The translations under genes were made by a program, and so were the position numbers. Under the pieces are notes generated by a model that did no database searches, was not told where the DNA came from, and saw only the letters and a program-made list of their open reading frames with translations. A stretch of 64,000 nt of DNA. Source: Curtobacterium sp. GC_Cur_3 (GTDB lineage Bacteria > Actinomycetota > Actinomycetes > Actinomycetales > Microbacteriaceae). The stretch spans positions 1 to 64,000 of the forward strand of contig NZ_JALNUI010000003.1 of assembly GCF_026544205.1 (NCBI RefSeq), read 5' to 3'. How positions within the stretch are numbered: the stretch's first letter is position 1; each line of letters opens with the position of its first letter. Positions 16,847-25,564 of the stretch are shown piece after piece.

Positions 16847-18203
16847 GCCGGCTCCCGCCCTGGTGGTCGTCGGACGGATCCGGACCATGGACCCCGACCG
16901 GCCCCACGCTGAGGCGATGCTCGTCGTGGGCGACACCGTCGCGGTCGTCGGGTCGGTCGCCGAGGTCCGTGCCGTCGCTGCTCCTGGGACGCCCGAGGAC
17001 CACGTCGACGGGACCGTGCTGCCCGGCTTCATCGACGCCCACGCGCACGCGCAGCGCGCCGGGCTCAAGGCGCTGCAGCTGGTCGGCCCCGACGCCGACG
17101 CCCGGGCCTTCTCCGCCGCCATGCTCGCCGACGGGGACGCCGACCCCGACGCCCCGGACTGGCTCGGTGACGAACCGCCCGCGCTCGAGGACCGGGTCGC
17201 CGCGATCCGTCGTGTCCAGCCGCTCCTGCACGCGATGGGCTTCACCGGTGTGGTCGACCCGGCCGTGTCGCTGCCCGAACTCGAGGGCTGGCGCGAGGCC
17301 CACCGACGCGGAGCACTGACGCTCCGGGTGGTCGCCATGCCCTGGCCGGAGCTCGGCACCCCCGCTGTCCCCGACGTCGACGCGGCGCTCGCCGTCCTCG
17401 ACGGCATCAGCGGGTCGACCGGCGCCGGCGACGACTGGTTGCGCCTCGGGCCGGTGAAGGTCTACCACGACGGCGAGGGCATGAAGGGGGAGGCGCTGCT
17501 CGAGCGTCCGTGGTCGGGGGACGACCACGGTGTGCGACGCATCTCGGCGGGGGAGTTCGCGCGGTTGGCCGCCGGCTGTGTCGAGCGGGGGTGGGGCCTC
17601 GGCGTCCACGCCGTCGGCAGCCGTGCGGTCGCCGAGGTGCTCGACGGTCTCGAGGCGGCTGCCCCGGCCGAGGTCGTCGCGGCGCTGCGGTGCCAGCTCG
17701 TCCACGCCTACCTGGAGCCGAGTGCCGCGAGCATGGAGCGGGCTGCCCGCCTCGGGGTCGTCGCCTCGCTGCAGCCGTCGATCGCGTGGAAGAACGCCGC
17801 TGGCCTGCGCGCTCGACTCGGCGACCGTGTCACCGAGGTGAACCCGATGCGGTCGTGGCTGGACGCCGGCGTCGTCGTGGCCATGGGCTCGGACGCCCCG
17901 TACTTCCCGTTCGACCCGCGTGAGGTCGTCCCGGTCGCGGTGACCAGACGGATGCGGGACGTGGAGGAACCGGAGGGCCCGGCGCAGGGGATCTCGGTCC
18001 TCGAAGCCGTCGACGCCTACACCCGCGGTGCCGCACACGCGTCCTACGCGGACGGGCGCCGGGGCGTCCTCCGTCCAGGGGCGCTGGCGGACTGGGTGCT
18101 CCTCGACGTGGACCCGGACCGGTGCTCGGCGGAGGAATTCGCTCGAGCGCTGGTCCTCCGCACGGAGGTCGGCGGCTGCACGGTCTTCCGCGCGGAGATG
18201 TAA
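16839..18203 (+). CDS. Amidohydrolase_3 (YtcJ-like) family hydrolase
   Basis: A 454-residue metal-dependent amidohydrolase of the YtcJ/N-acyl-amino-acid deacylase-like group. Metal ligands are intact: HxH at H68 and H70 (FIDAHAHAQ), a likely carboxylated Lys in GPVKVYHDGEG, then His in LGVHAVGSRAV and LVHAYLEP, and Asp in AMGSDAP. It probably hydrolyses an exocyclic or N-acyl amide. The GTG start at 16839 overlaps the isochorismatase gene by 8 bp. Unlike the proteins at 1832 and 14910, it looks fully active. The GlnR-like box before the ABC operon begins at its stop codon. Confidence 0.86.
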   Translation: MSEPAPALVVVGRIRTMDPDRPHAEAMLVVGDTVAVVGSVAEVRAVAAPGTPEDHVDGTVLPGFIDAHAHAQRAGLKALQLVGPDADARAFSAAMLADGDADPDAPDWLGDEPPALEDRVAAIRRVQPLLHAMGFTGVVDPAVSLPELEGWREAHRRGALTLRVVAMPWPELGTPAVPDVDAALAVLDGISGSTGAGDDWLRLGPVKVYHDGEGMKGEALLERPWSGDDHGVRRISAGEFARLAAGCVERGWGLGVHAVGSRAVAEVLDGLEAAAPAEVVAALRCQLVHAYLEPSAASMERAARLGVVASLQPSIAWKNAAGLRARLGDRVTEVNPMRSWLDAGVVVAMGSDAPYFPFDPREVVPVAVTRRMRDVEEPEGPAQGISVLEAVDAYTRGAAHASYADGRRGVLRPGALADWVLLDVDPDRCSAEEFARALVLRTEVGGCTVFRAEM

Positions 18204-18215
18204 TCCACACGAAAC
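18200..18215 (+). promoter_or_regulatory. Putative GlnR half-box upstream of the ABC transporter operon
   Basis: GTAAT-ccacac-GAAAC matches gTnAC-n6-GaAAC with one mismatch. It overlaps the TAA stop of the preceding gene and is followed at once by operator pair 5. The binding protein's start is 100 bp downstream. This would put the transporter under both nitrogen and substrate control. Confidence 0.45.
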
Positions 18216-18221
18216 ACAGTT

Positions 18222-18248
18222 GGATGCGGATTGTCCTAGATTGTATCC
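18222..18248 (+). promoter_or_regulatory. Operator pair 5 (ABC transporter operon)
   Basis: Cores GGATGC (18222-18227, in TTGGATGC) and GTATCC (18243-18248, in TTGTATCCAA) are centred 21 bp apart. The pair lies 67 bp upstream of the substrate-binding protein start. Both boxes are less perfect than at 14835, which may mean weaker binding. Confidence 0.66.
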
Positions 18249-18314
18249 AAGTTAGACCCGACCCCTGGGACTGACCCCCTGGCATCATCCCGAATCCCAT
18301 TGGAGGACAGCACC

Positions 18315-19895
18315 ATGGTGAGGAAGCGCATCCTCGTCGGCGCCGCGCTGGCAGCCGCACTCGGCCTCTCGCTGAGCGCCTGCACCGCGTCCGGTTCCGC
18401 CACCGGTGGCGGCGACACGTCGACCACCGACACGATCAACGCAGAGCTCTGGTACGCCCCGGCGACGTTCGACCCGGCGAAGGCCACGGGCAGCTCGGAC
18501 GTCGAGGTCGCCCGCCTCGGCTTCGACACCCTGCTCCGGCAGGGCGAGGGCGAGAGCGGCCAGTACATCGGCGGCCTCGCGTCGAAGTGGGACGCCGAGT
18601 CCGCGTCGAAGTACGTCTTCACCATCCGGGACGGCGCCACCTGCTCCGACGGGACCGCCATCACGCCGACCGTGGTGGCGGACTCGTTCAAGTACCTCGT
18701 CGGGCTCGACGACTCCGGCGCGCAGACCTGGAAGAACCAGGCGTTCGGCTCGGGAGTCCCGACCTTCACGGCCGACGACTCCGCGAAGACGCTCACCGTC
18801 GACCTCAGTGCGCCGTACTCGCAGCTCCTCGGCGGGATGACCCGTCCCGGCACCGGGATCATCTGCCCGGCCGGGATCAAGGACCCGAAGGGCCTCGCGG
18901 CCGGCACGGTCAAGGGCGCATGGTCCGGCCCGTACACCCTGACGAAGTCCGCGGCCGGCAAGAGCGTCGCGTACTCGCTCCGCGATGACTACGACGCATG
19001 GCCCGCCTGGAAGACCGTCACGGGCAAGCCGGCGAAGACGATCAACATGACCGTGCAGGGCGACTCGAACACGAGCGCCAACCTGCTGCAGTCGGGTGGC
19101 GTCGACGTCGCTCGCTTCTACGACTCGAACGCCGAGCGCTTCACCGGCGGCGACTACTCGACCGTGAAGTTCGCCAGCTCCGCCTACAACCTCGTGTTCA
19201 ACGAGGCCGAGGGCTCGGGGTCCGTGTTCGCCGGGGACCAGGCGCTCCGTGCCGCGACCGCGGCCGCCGTCGACACGAAGGGGTTCAACAACGCCGGGCT
19301 CGACGGCCTCGGCGTCGCCCAGCACACGGTCAACGCGGCGAGCTACCGCTGCGCCGTCGACGACAGCGCGCTCGTCCAGGGACACGACGCCGCCGCGGCC
19401 GCGAAGGAGCTCAAGGGCAAGACGATCCGGCTCCTCATCGTGTCCAACTGGGACCCCGCCGCCGACTTCCTCGCGGAGTCGCTGCGGAACGCCGGTGCCA
19501 CGGTGAAGGTGACGGCACCGGACCCGGCGGACTGGACGACGCAGATGCGGACGAAGCCCGAGACCTGGGACCTCGCGCTCGCCGCCGAGGACGCACAGAC
19601 GGGCCTCATCAACACCTCGATCGCGCGGTACCTCGGCCCGACCTACGCCGACGGCGGCACGAACGTGACGTCGAGCGACAACCCCGAGGGGCTGGCCGCC
19701 TACCAGGCCGCGATGGCCACGTCGGACCCGGCGAAGCAGTGCACCGACTTCGAGACCGCGCAGAAGACGATCCTCGAGCGCGTCGACATGTCCCCGCTCA
19801 TCACCGACACCCACCGGTACGTCGCCCGCAAGGGATTCGAGACGCACGTCTTCTCCGGCTACTGGGACGTCTCGGCGATGCGGATCGTCAAGTAA
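18315..19895 (+). CDS. ABC transporter substrate-binding lipoprotein (SBP family 5)
   Basis: A 526-residue lipoprotein that captures the substrate outside the membrane for the Opp/Dpp-type importer encoded downstream. The signal peptide ends in the lipobox LSAC with C23. The mature part has the family-5 pattern (ELWYAPATFDPAKATGSSDVE, ASKWDAESASKYVFTIRDG). The start is the ATG at 18315 after GGAGGACAG; a GTG follows directly at 18318. Family 5 proteins bind peptides, but also opines, nickel chelates and other amines, so the ligand is open. The gene is first in the transporter operon behind operator pair 5. Confidence 0.92.
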   Translation: MVRKRILVGAALAAALGLSLSACTASGSATGGGDTSTTDTINAELWYAPATFDPAKATGSSDVEVARLGFDTLLRQGEGESGQYIGGLASKWDAESASKYVFTIRDGATCSDGTAITPTVVADSFKYLVGLDDSGAQTWKNQAFGSGVPTFTADDSAKTLTVDLSAPYSQLLGGMTRPGTGIICPAGIKDPKGLAAGTVKGAWSGPYTLTKSAAGKSVAYSLRDDYDAWPAWKTVTGKPAKTINMTVQGDSNTSANLLQSGGVDVARFYDSNAERFTGGDYSTVKFASSAYNLVFNEAEGSGSVFAGDQALRAATAAAVDTKGFNNAGLDGLGVAQHTVNAASYRCAVDDSALVQGHDAAAAAKELKGKTIRLLIVSNWDPAADFLAESLRNAGATVKVTAPDPADWTTQMRTKPETWDLALAAEDAQTGLINTSIARYLGPTYADGGTNVTSSDNPEGLAAYQAAMATSDPAKQCTDFETAQKTILERVDMSPLITDTHRYVARKGFETHVFSGYWDVSAMRIVK

Positions 19896-19896
19896 C

Positions 19897-19936
19897 CACC
19901 ACCGCACCACCGCACCACCGCACCACCGCACCACCG
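19897..19936 (+). repeat. Tandem repeat: five copies of CACCACCG
   Basis: Five perfect 8-bp copies fill half of the 82-bp gap between the binding-protein gene and the first permease gene. Eight-base units slip easily during replication. The repeat is in a spacer, so changes in copy number would alter distance and RNA structure, not a reading frame. Confidence 0.9.
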
Positions 19937-19977
19937 CACAGCAGCGCCCGGACCCGAGCACGGCAGGAGCATCCACG

Positions 19978-21015
19978 ATGAGCACCACCACCATCGACCA
20001 TCCCCCCGTGCCCGGTCCGGGCCCTGCACCGGCACCACGGGCCGCCACGCTCGGCGGTGCCTGGCGGCGCTTCCTGCTCCGACGCGTCATCGGCCTCGTC
20101 GTGAACCTGGCCGTCCTGGTCCTCGTGACCTTCCTGATCGTGCAGCTCATCCCCGGGGACCCGGCCACGGCCATCGCCGGCGACACCGCGACGCTCGCCC
20201 AGGTCGAGCTCGTCCGCCACCAGCTCGGACTCGACCAGCCGCTCCCGGTGCAGCTGTGGGACTACGTCGCCGGCGTCGTGCGGGGGGACTTCGGGGACTC
20301 CTACAAGTACCGCGCCCCCGCGATGGACATCGTGATGACCGCCGTGCCGTACACGCTGACGATCACCATCGCGGCGGTGCTGCTGCTGCTCGTCCTCGGA
20401 CTCGCCCTCGGCATGACCGTCGGCGTCCTGACCCGGGGCGACCGTCACCGCTGGCTCGACGTGACCTTCACCGCCGTCACCGGACTCGTCTCCTCGATCC
20501 CCACCTACGTGCTCGCCACCGGGTTCGTCGTCGTGTTCGCGGTGCTCCTCCGGGTGCTGCCGCCCGCCTACTCACCCGCGTACTCGTTCGGGTCCGCGGC
20601 GGTCCTGCCCATCGCTGCCCTCACCGTCGGTGGGACCTGCTCGGTCGCCCGCATCGTCCGGCGGGAGACGGCGGTGATCCTCGAGCAGGACTACATGCGC
20701 ACCGCCCGCGGCTGGCGGTTGCCGACGCTCTCGATCTACGCCAAGCACATGCTGCCGAACCTGCTCACGACGGCGTTGACGCTCTCCGGCATCATCATGA
20801 CCGCGCTGCTCGGGTCCGCCCTGATCACCGAGGCGGTCTTCGCCTGGCCGGGACTCGGCGGGGTCATCGTGCAGGCGATCGCCGTCGACAAGGACTACCC
20901 GGTGATCCGGGCCGCGGTCTTCGTCATCGGTCTCATCTCCCTCGTGATCACCCTCGTCATCGACGTCATCCTGGGTCTCATCGACCCGCGCACCCTCGGA
21001 GAGAAACGTGGCTGA
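19978..21015 (+). CDS. ABC transporter permease (DppB/OppB type)
   Basis: A 345-residue membrane permease. After a Pro/Ala-rich cytoplasmic start, the OppB N-terminal domain reads FLLRRVIGLVVNLAVLVLV, then LIPGDPA. The EAA-type coupling loop is YMRTARGWRLPTLSIYAKHMLPN, and the end is DPRTLGEKRG. About six membrane segments are visible. It pairs with the second permease, whose start overlaps its stop by 8 bp, to form the translocation channel for the binding protein at 18315. The ATG follows a GGCAGGAG ribosome site. Confidence 0.92.
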   Translation: MSTTTIDHPPVPGPGPAPAPRAATLGGAWRRFLLRRVIGLVVNLAVLVLVTFLIVQLIPGDPATAIAGDTATLAQVELVRHQLGLDQPLPVQLWDYVAGVVRGDFGDSYKYRAPAMDIVMTAVPYTLTITIAAVLLLLVLGLALGMTVGVLTRGDRHRWLDVTFTAVTGLVSSIPTYVLATGFVVVFAVLLRVLPPAYSPAYSFGSAAVLPIAALTVGGTCSVARIVRRETAVILEQDYMRTARGWRLPTLSIYAKHMLPNLLTTALTLSGIIMTALLGSALITEAVFAWPGLGGVIVQAIAVDKDYPVIRAAVFVIGLISLVITLVIDVILGLIDPRTLGEKRG

Positions 21016-22069
21016 CACCATCACCGCGGTCCGCACCGCCACCGCTGACGGCCCCTCCCGGCCTCGCTCCTTCGCCTGGAACGCCGGACTCGTCGTCGGG
21101 CTCGTGATGTTCGGGCTCATCCTCGTCGTCGCGGTCGTCGCCCCGTTCGTGCTCAGCGGGCAGGCCACGGGAATCGGTGGCACCGCCGGCCTCGGCTCGA
21201 CGTCGGCGCACCCGCTCGGCACCGACACCCTCGGCCGCGACATGCTCGCCAGGACCCTGGTCGCCACCCGCGCCACCGTGCTGATGGCGCTCGCCGCGAC
21301 GGCCATCTCCGCCGTGCTGGGCATCGCGCTCGGCATCGGCGTCTGGCTCGCGCCGCGACGGGTCCGCGAGCTCGGTCTGCGCGCGATCGAGTTCGCCGTC
21401 AGCTACCCGACGATGCTGGTCGCCATCATCGTCGCCGCGATCCTCGGGCAGGGGATGGTGCAGGTCGTCGTGGCCATCGCCGTCGCGAACATCGCCGGGT
21501 TCGCCCGGCTCACGGCCAACCTCGCCGCGAAGATCTCGACCAGCGAGTACGTCACCACGGCGCGGCTCATGGGTGTGCCCGCGCACCGCGTGGCCGTGCG
21601 GCACGTGTTGCCGAACATGGCAGAACCGACGTTGATCCTGATCGCCGGTGCGTTCTCCGGCGCCCTCGTCGAGATCTCCGGTCTGTCGTTCATCGGCCTC
21701 GGCGCGCAGACCCCCGCGTTCGACTGGGGGACGCTGCTCAACGACGGCCTCGACCGGATCGTCGTCAACCCCGTCGTCATCGTCGGGCCCGCCGTGGCGC
21801 TGACCTTCGCCTCGCTCGCCGCCCTGCTCGTCGGGGACGGGCTGGCCGCCGCCGCCAACCCGCGGTCGAACTCGACGCGAGCCCGCATGACCCGCGCGCG
21901 TCCGGCGCCCCGACGCTGGACGTGGAGGAGGACGCGGTGCTCGTGGCCGACGGCATCTCCGTGCGCCACGCTGCCACCGGCCGGGCACTCGTCTCCGACG
22001 TCTCGTTCACGGTCCGCCGGGGCGAGGTGCTCGGCATCGTCGGCGAGTCCGGCTCGGGCAAGTCGCTGA
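21008..22069 (+). CDS. ABC transporter permease (DppC/OppC type), probably frameshifted into the ATPase
   Basis: Residues 1 to about 290 are a normal DppC permease: TSAHPLGTDTLGRDMLAR, the EAA-type loop EYVTTARLMGVPAHRVAVRHVLPN and FIGLGAQTPAFDWGTLL. Normal homologues end shortly after GDGLxxAxxPR. Here the frame runs on for about 60 Ser/Arg-rich residues that look like the ATPase gene read out of frame, to a stop at 22069, giving a 148-bp overlap. One extra C in the CCC run at 21859-21861 would switch the frame to a plausible linker (ANPAVELDASPHDPRAS) and join the permease directly to the ATPase at 21922. I think the true product is either a DppC-DppD fusion or a permease with a scrambled tail. 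Confidence 0.75.
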   Translation: MADTITAVRTATADGPSRPRSFAWNAGLVVGLVMFGLILVVAVVAPFVLSGQATGIGGTAGLGSTSAHPLGTDTLGRDMLARTLVATRATVLMALAATAISAVLGIALGIGVWLAPRRVRELGLRAIEFAVSYPTMLVAIIVAAILGQGMVQVVVAIAVANIAGFARLTANLAAKISTSEYVTTARLMGVPAHRVAVRHVLPNMAEPTLILIAGAFSGALVEISGLSFIGLGAQTPAFDWGTLLNDGLDRIVVNPVVIVGPAVALTFASLAALLVGDGLAAAANPRSNSTRARMTRARPAPRRWTWRRTRCSWPTASPCATLPPAGHSSPTSRSRSAGARCSASSASPARASR

Positions 22070-22737
22070 CGGCCTCGGTCGTCGGGAAGCTGCTCGGGGA
22101 GGGCCTCGAGGCGTCGGCCAGGAAGCTCGAGCTCGGCGGGGTCGACCTGCTCGGTCGGGTGCCGGACCGGGTGCTCGCGTCCCGCATCGGCCTGGTCTAC
22201 CAGGACCCGGGGACAGCGCTGAACCCGGCGATGGTGCTCGGGAGCCAGCTCACCGACGTGCTGCGGATGCGCCTGCGCCACAGCCGCCGTGACGCGATGC
22301 AGCTGCTCGCCCGCGGCTTCCGCGCCGTGATGCTGACGGACCCCGAGGGGCGGCTGCGCCAGTACCCGCACCAGCTCTCCGGCGGCATGAAGCAGCGCGC
22401 GATGATCGCCTCCGCGATGAGCGCCAAGCCCGACCTGCTCATCGCGGACGAACCGACGACCGCGCTCGACGTGACCGTCCAGCGCGAGGTGCTCACGGTG
22501 CTCAAGCGCATGAACGAGGACTCCGGCACCGCCGTGCTCTTCATCTCGCACGACCTGGGTGTGGTCCGAGCGCTGTGCGACCGCGTGCTCGTGATGCGCG
22601 ACGGCGCGATCGTCGAGCGCATCGACGACGTCGCCGGCCTGTCCCCGGACACCGTCGAGCACCCGTACACGAAGCAGCTCCTCGCGGCCACCCCCGTGGT
22701 GACCGTCCCGGCACGGACCCCGGAGGCACGCGCATGA
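21922..22737 (+). CDS. ABC transporter ATP-binding protein (DppD type), possibly fused to the permease
   Basis: An ATPase of about 271 residues that powers the importer. Walker A is GESGSGKS, the signature is LSGGMKQR, and Walker B is LLIADEPTTALD, followed by the switch His in FISHDLG. The first usable start is the GTG at 21922. It has no ribosome site, and the frame stays open upstream into the permease coding region, which supports a permease-ATPase fusion broken by one frameshift. Its stop overlaps the next ATPase start as ATGA. Confidence 0.88.
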   Translation: MEEDAVLVADGISVRHAATGRALVSDVSFTVRRGEVLGIVGESGSGKSLTASVVGKLLGEGLEASARKLELGGVDLLGRVPDRVLASRIGLVYQDPGTALNPAMVLGSQLTDVLRMRLRHSRRDAMQLLARGFRAVMLTDPEGRLRQYPHQLSGGMKQRAMIASAMSAKPDLLIADEPTTALDVTVQREVLTVLKRMNEDSGTAVLFISHDLGVVRALCDRVLVMRDGAIVERIDDVAGLSPDTVEHPYTKQLLAATPVVTVPARTPEARA

Positions 22738-23543
22738 CCGACACCATGACCGAGACCACGACCGGCACGGCGACCGACGCCATGATCGACGTGCGTGGCC
22801 TCGACGTCACCTTCGGACAGACCACGGTCCTGCACGGCGTCGACCTCCGCCTCGGGCGGGGTCGCACCGTGGGTGTCGTGGGGGAGTCCGGCTCCGGCAA
22901 GTCGACGCTCGCCAAGGTGCTCGTCGGCACGGTCAAGCCGGCGTCGGGCACCGCGGTGGTCGACGGCGTGGACCTCACCGATGCGGACCGCCGGACGTTG
23001 CGCACGTACCGACGTCGCATCCAGATGATCCCGCAGGACCCGTACTCGTCGCTGTCACCGCGGCGCACCGTCGCGCAGACCCTGGCCGAGGCGATCGACC
23101 CGGTCCGGCCCAGGGTCGCGGCCCACCAGGACCGGATCGGCGCCTGGCTCGAACGGGTCGGTCTCCAGCCCGACATGATGCACCGGTACCCCCACGAGTT
23201 CTCCGGTGGGCAGCGGCAGCGCATCGCGATCGCCAGGGGCCTGGTCGTCGACCCGCACCTCGTCATCGCGGACGAGATCACGTCGGCGCTCGACGTCTCG
23301 GTGCAGGCGCAGGTCCTCGACCTGCTCGCGGACGTCAAGGAGTCGCTCGGACTCACGATGATGTTCATCTCGCACAACCTCGCGGTCGTGCAGCGCGTCA
23401 GCGACGAGGTCGTCGTGCTGTACCAGGGCGAGGTCGTCGAGTCCGGCCCGGTCGAGCAGATCTACGCCGACCCGCAGCACTGGTACACCCGACGGTTGCT
23501 CGACGCCGACCCCGGTTCCGCCGGGTTCAGCCTGGCCGGCTGA
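22734..23543 (+). CDS. ABC transporter ATP-binding protein (DppF type)
   Basis: A 269-residue second ATPase of the Opp/Dpp importer. Walker A is GESGSGKS, the Q-loop is MIPQDPYSSLSPR, the signature is FSGGQRQR, and the Walker B region reads LVIADEITSALD, with Ile in place of the usual Pro after the catalytic Glu, then FISHNLAV. The PYSSLSPR and C-terminal QHWYTRRLL segments are typical of DppF/OppF. The ATG at 22734 is coupled to the DppD stop. Confidence 0.92.
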   Translation: MTDTMTETTTGTATDAMIDVRGLDVTFGQTTVLHGVDLRLGRGRTVGVVGESGSGKSTLAKVLVGTVKPASGTAVVDGVDLTDADRRTLRTYRRRIQMIPQDPYSSLSPRRTVAQTLAEAIDPVRPRVAAHQDRIGAWLERVGLQPDMMHRYPHEFSGGQRQRIAIARGLVVDPHLVIADEITSALDVSVQAQVLDLLADVKESLGLTMMFISHNLAVVQRVSDEVVVLYQGEVVESGPVEQIYADPQHWYTRRLLDADPGSAGFSLAG

Positions 23544-23554
23544 CGGGCACGCCG

Positions 23555-24832
23555 ATGGTGGCACGGCTCCCGCTCACCCCGCACGCCGAGGGTGTGCTCC
23601 GGCTGGTCGGCGCGACGCTGGTGGACGGCACCGGCGCGCCGCCGCTCCCGGACGCCGAGGTCGAGCTCCGGGACGGGGTCGTCGCGTACGTCGGACCGCG
23701 TCGTCCCGAGGGGACCCCGGCACCCACCGCCGACCTGTCCGGCACGTTCCTCCTGCCCGGGTTCGTCGACGCGCACGTGCACCTGAGCATGGTGCCGGCA
23801 CCCCCGGAGGAACAGCGTGGCCGGTTCCCCGAGGAGCACGTGCTCGAGGTCGCCGAGGTCCTCCGCACCACCCTCCACGCCGGCGTGACGACGGCCAGGG
23901 ACCTCGACGGGCTGACGCCCGGGTACCGGCAGGCGATCGCGCGCGGCACCGTGAGCGGACCACGGCTGCACCTCGCCGTCGCGATGCTGTCCCCGACCGG
24001 CGGACACGCCGACCCGGTGCGACCGAACGGCTCCCTGCCCGCCTGGGCCGTCCGTCCCGGGATGCCCGAGAGCGGCGTCGTGGACACGGACGAGGACGTC
24101 GTCCGCACGGTGCGACGCCTGCTGCGGACCGGCGCCGACGTCGTCAAGGTCTCCACGTCCGGGGGCGTCGGGTCGCCGACGGACGACCCGGACGACGTCG
24201 GCGTCACCGAGGACCAGGTCCGCCTGATCGGTCGGCTCGTGGCCGAGCGTGGTGGACGACCGATCACCGCACACGCCCTGACCGACGCGGCCGTCCGGGC
24301 GGCCGTCCTGGGCGGTGCCGCGAGCATCGAGCACGGCTACGACCTGCGCGACGACACCATCGCGCTCATGGTCGACCGCGGTACCGTCCTGGTCCCGACG
24401 CTCAGCACGCTGCTCCGCACGCTCGACCCGAGCACCACCACGCCCGAGCGGCTCCGCGAGCGCACGGCGCTCCAGGATCGGGGCGTCGACAGTGTCCGTC
24501 GCGCGGTCGCAGCGGGTGTCGCGGTCGCGCTCGGCACCGACGCCGGCGTGCACCCGCACGGGCGGAACCTCGCGGAGCTCGGCCGGCTCGTCCAGGCCGG
24601 CCTCACCCCGCTGGCCGCCGTCTCGGCCGGCACCCTGGGTGGTGCCCGCCTGCTCGGACTGGAGGACCGGCTCGGCTCCGTCGAGCAGGGCAAGCTGGGC
24701 GACCTGGTCGTCGCGAGCCGTGATCCGCTCGTCGACGTCGGCTCGCTGGCCGACGCGCGGACCGTGCGCGCGGTCCTGCAGGCGGGTCGCGTGGTGAAGG
24801 ACCTGGACGGCCTGGTGACCACGGCCTCCTGA
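23555..24832 (+). CDS. Metal-dependent amidohydrolase, imidazolonepropionase/Xaa-Pro-dipeptidase-like
   Basis: A 425-residue PF01979 amidohydrolase. All metal ligands are visible: H74 and H76 (FVDAHVHL), a carboxylated-Lys candidate in GADVVKVSTSGG, His in ITAHALT and SIEHGYD, and Asp in LGTDAGVHPHG. The pattern is that of the prolidase/carboxypeptidase-like amidohydrolases that cleave N-acyl or dipeptide bonds. It follows the ABC genes after 11 bp, so the imported compound may be a peptide-like amide cleaved by this enzyme. The ATG at 23555 was chosen; a GTG at 23558 is equally possible. Confidence 0.88.
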   Translation: MVARLPLTPHAEGVLRLVGATLVDGTGAPPLPDAEVELRDGVVAYVGPRRPEGTPAPTADLSGTFLLPGFVDAHVHLSMVPAPPEEQRGRFPEEHVLEVAEVLRTTLHAGVTTARDLDGLTPGYRQAIARGTVSGPRLHLAVAMLSPTGGHADPVRPNGSLPAWAVRPGMPESGVVDTDEDVVRTVRRLLRTGADVVKVSTSGGVGSPTDDPDDVGVTEDQVRLIGRLVAERGGRPITAHALTDAAVRAAVLGGAASIEHGYDLRDDTIALMVDRGTVLVPTLSTLLRTLDPSTTTPERLRERTALQDRGVDSVRRAVAAGVAVALGTDAGVHPHGRNLAELGRLVQAGLTPLAAVSAGTLGGARLLGLEDRLGSVEQGKLGDLVVASRDPLVDVGSLADARTVRAVLQAGRVVKDLDGLVTTAS

Positions 24833-24850
24833 CCGGGGCCACCAGGGGTG

Positions 24851-25564
24851 TCAGCCCGCCGTCACCGCGGCGACCGCGCGCTCGATCAGCGCGACGACGC
24901 GGGACGGTGCCGCGTGCGGGATCGCGTGGCTGGTGTCGACCTCGTCCGCCGTGGCGCCCATCCGCGCGACGAACGCCCGCTGGATCTCGGGGAGGAGGTG
25001 CCGGTCGCTCGTCGCGACCAGGTACCAGCTCGGCCGCGTCCGCCACGCCGGGTCGGTGATCGTCTGCTGGAACGCCGCGTCGGCGGTGTCCCGCCCCGCA
25101 GCCTCGGATGCCGCACGGACCTCGGCTGGGACGTCCCAGGCGAGTGCGCGCCAGGCCTCGTCGTCCGCGTCGTCCCGCGAGATCCACTCGCCGTCCGGGC
25201 CGCGGGTCATGTACTCGGCGACGAGGGCGGGCTCGTACGCGCTCACGATGCCCGACACGGACTCGCCGGCGTCGGGTGCGAAGGCCGCGACGTACACGAG
25301 TCCGACGACGCGCTCGTGCAGGCCGGCGTCGGTGATGACGGCTCCGCCGTAGGAGTGACCGACGAGCAGGACGGGTCCCACGATGCCCTCGACGACCTCG
25401 CGCACGGCGGCGGCGTCGGCGCGGAGCGACCGCATGTCGTTGTCGACCGCGGTGACGGGGTGCCCGTGCTCGCGCAGGACGGGCGCGACGAGGGACCACG
25501 TGACGGAGGAGCCGCCGGCGCCGTGGACCAGGACGACGTGCACCGGAGCGTCCGAGCCGGTCAT
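24851..25564 (-). CDS. Alpha/beta-fold hydrolase
   Basis: A 237-residue alpha/beta hydrolase of the small esterase/hydroxynitrile-lyase-like type (PF12697). The oxyanion loop is VLVHGAGGSS, the nucleophile is S71 in VGHSYGG, and the catalytic His is probably in the TSHAIPHAAPS segment near the C-terminus. No signal peptide. Its ATG overlaps the stop of the cyclase-family gene (ATGA), so the two form a minus-strand pair behind operator pair 6. It probably hydrolyses an ester, lactone or C-C bond in the pathway. Confidence 0.85.
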   Translation of the reverse strand: MTGSDAPVHVVLVHGAGGSSVTWSLVAPVLREHGHPVTAVDNDMRSLRADAAAVREVVEGIVGPVLLVGHSYGGAVITDAGLHERVVGLVYVAAFAPDAGESVSGIVSAYEPALVAEYMTRGPDGEWISRDDADDEAWRALAWDVPAEVRAASEAAGRDTADAAFQQTITDPAWRTRPSWYLVATSDRHLLPEIQRAFVARMGATADEVDTSHAIPHAAPSRVVALIERAVAAVTAG

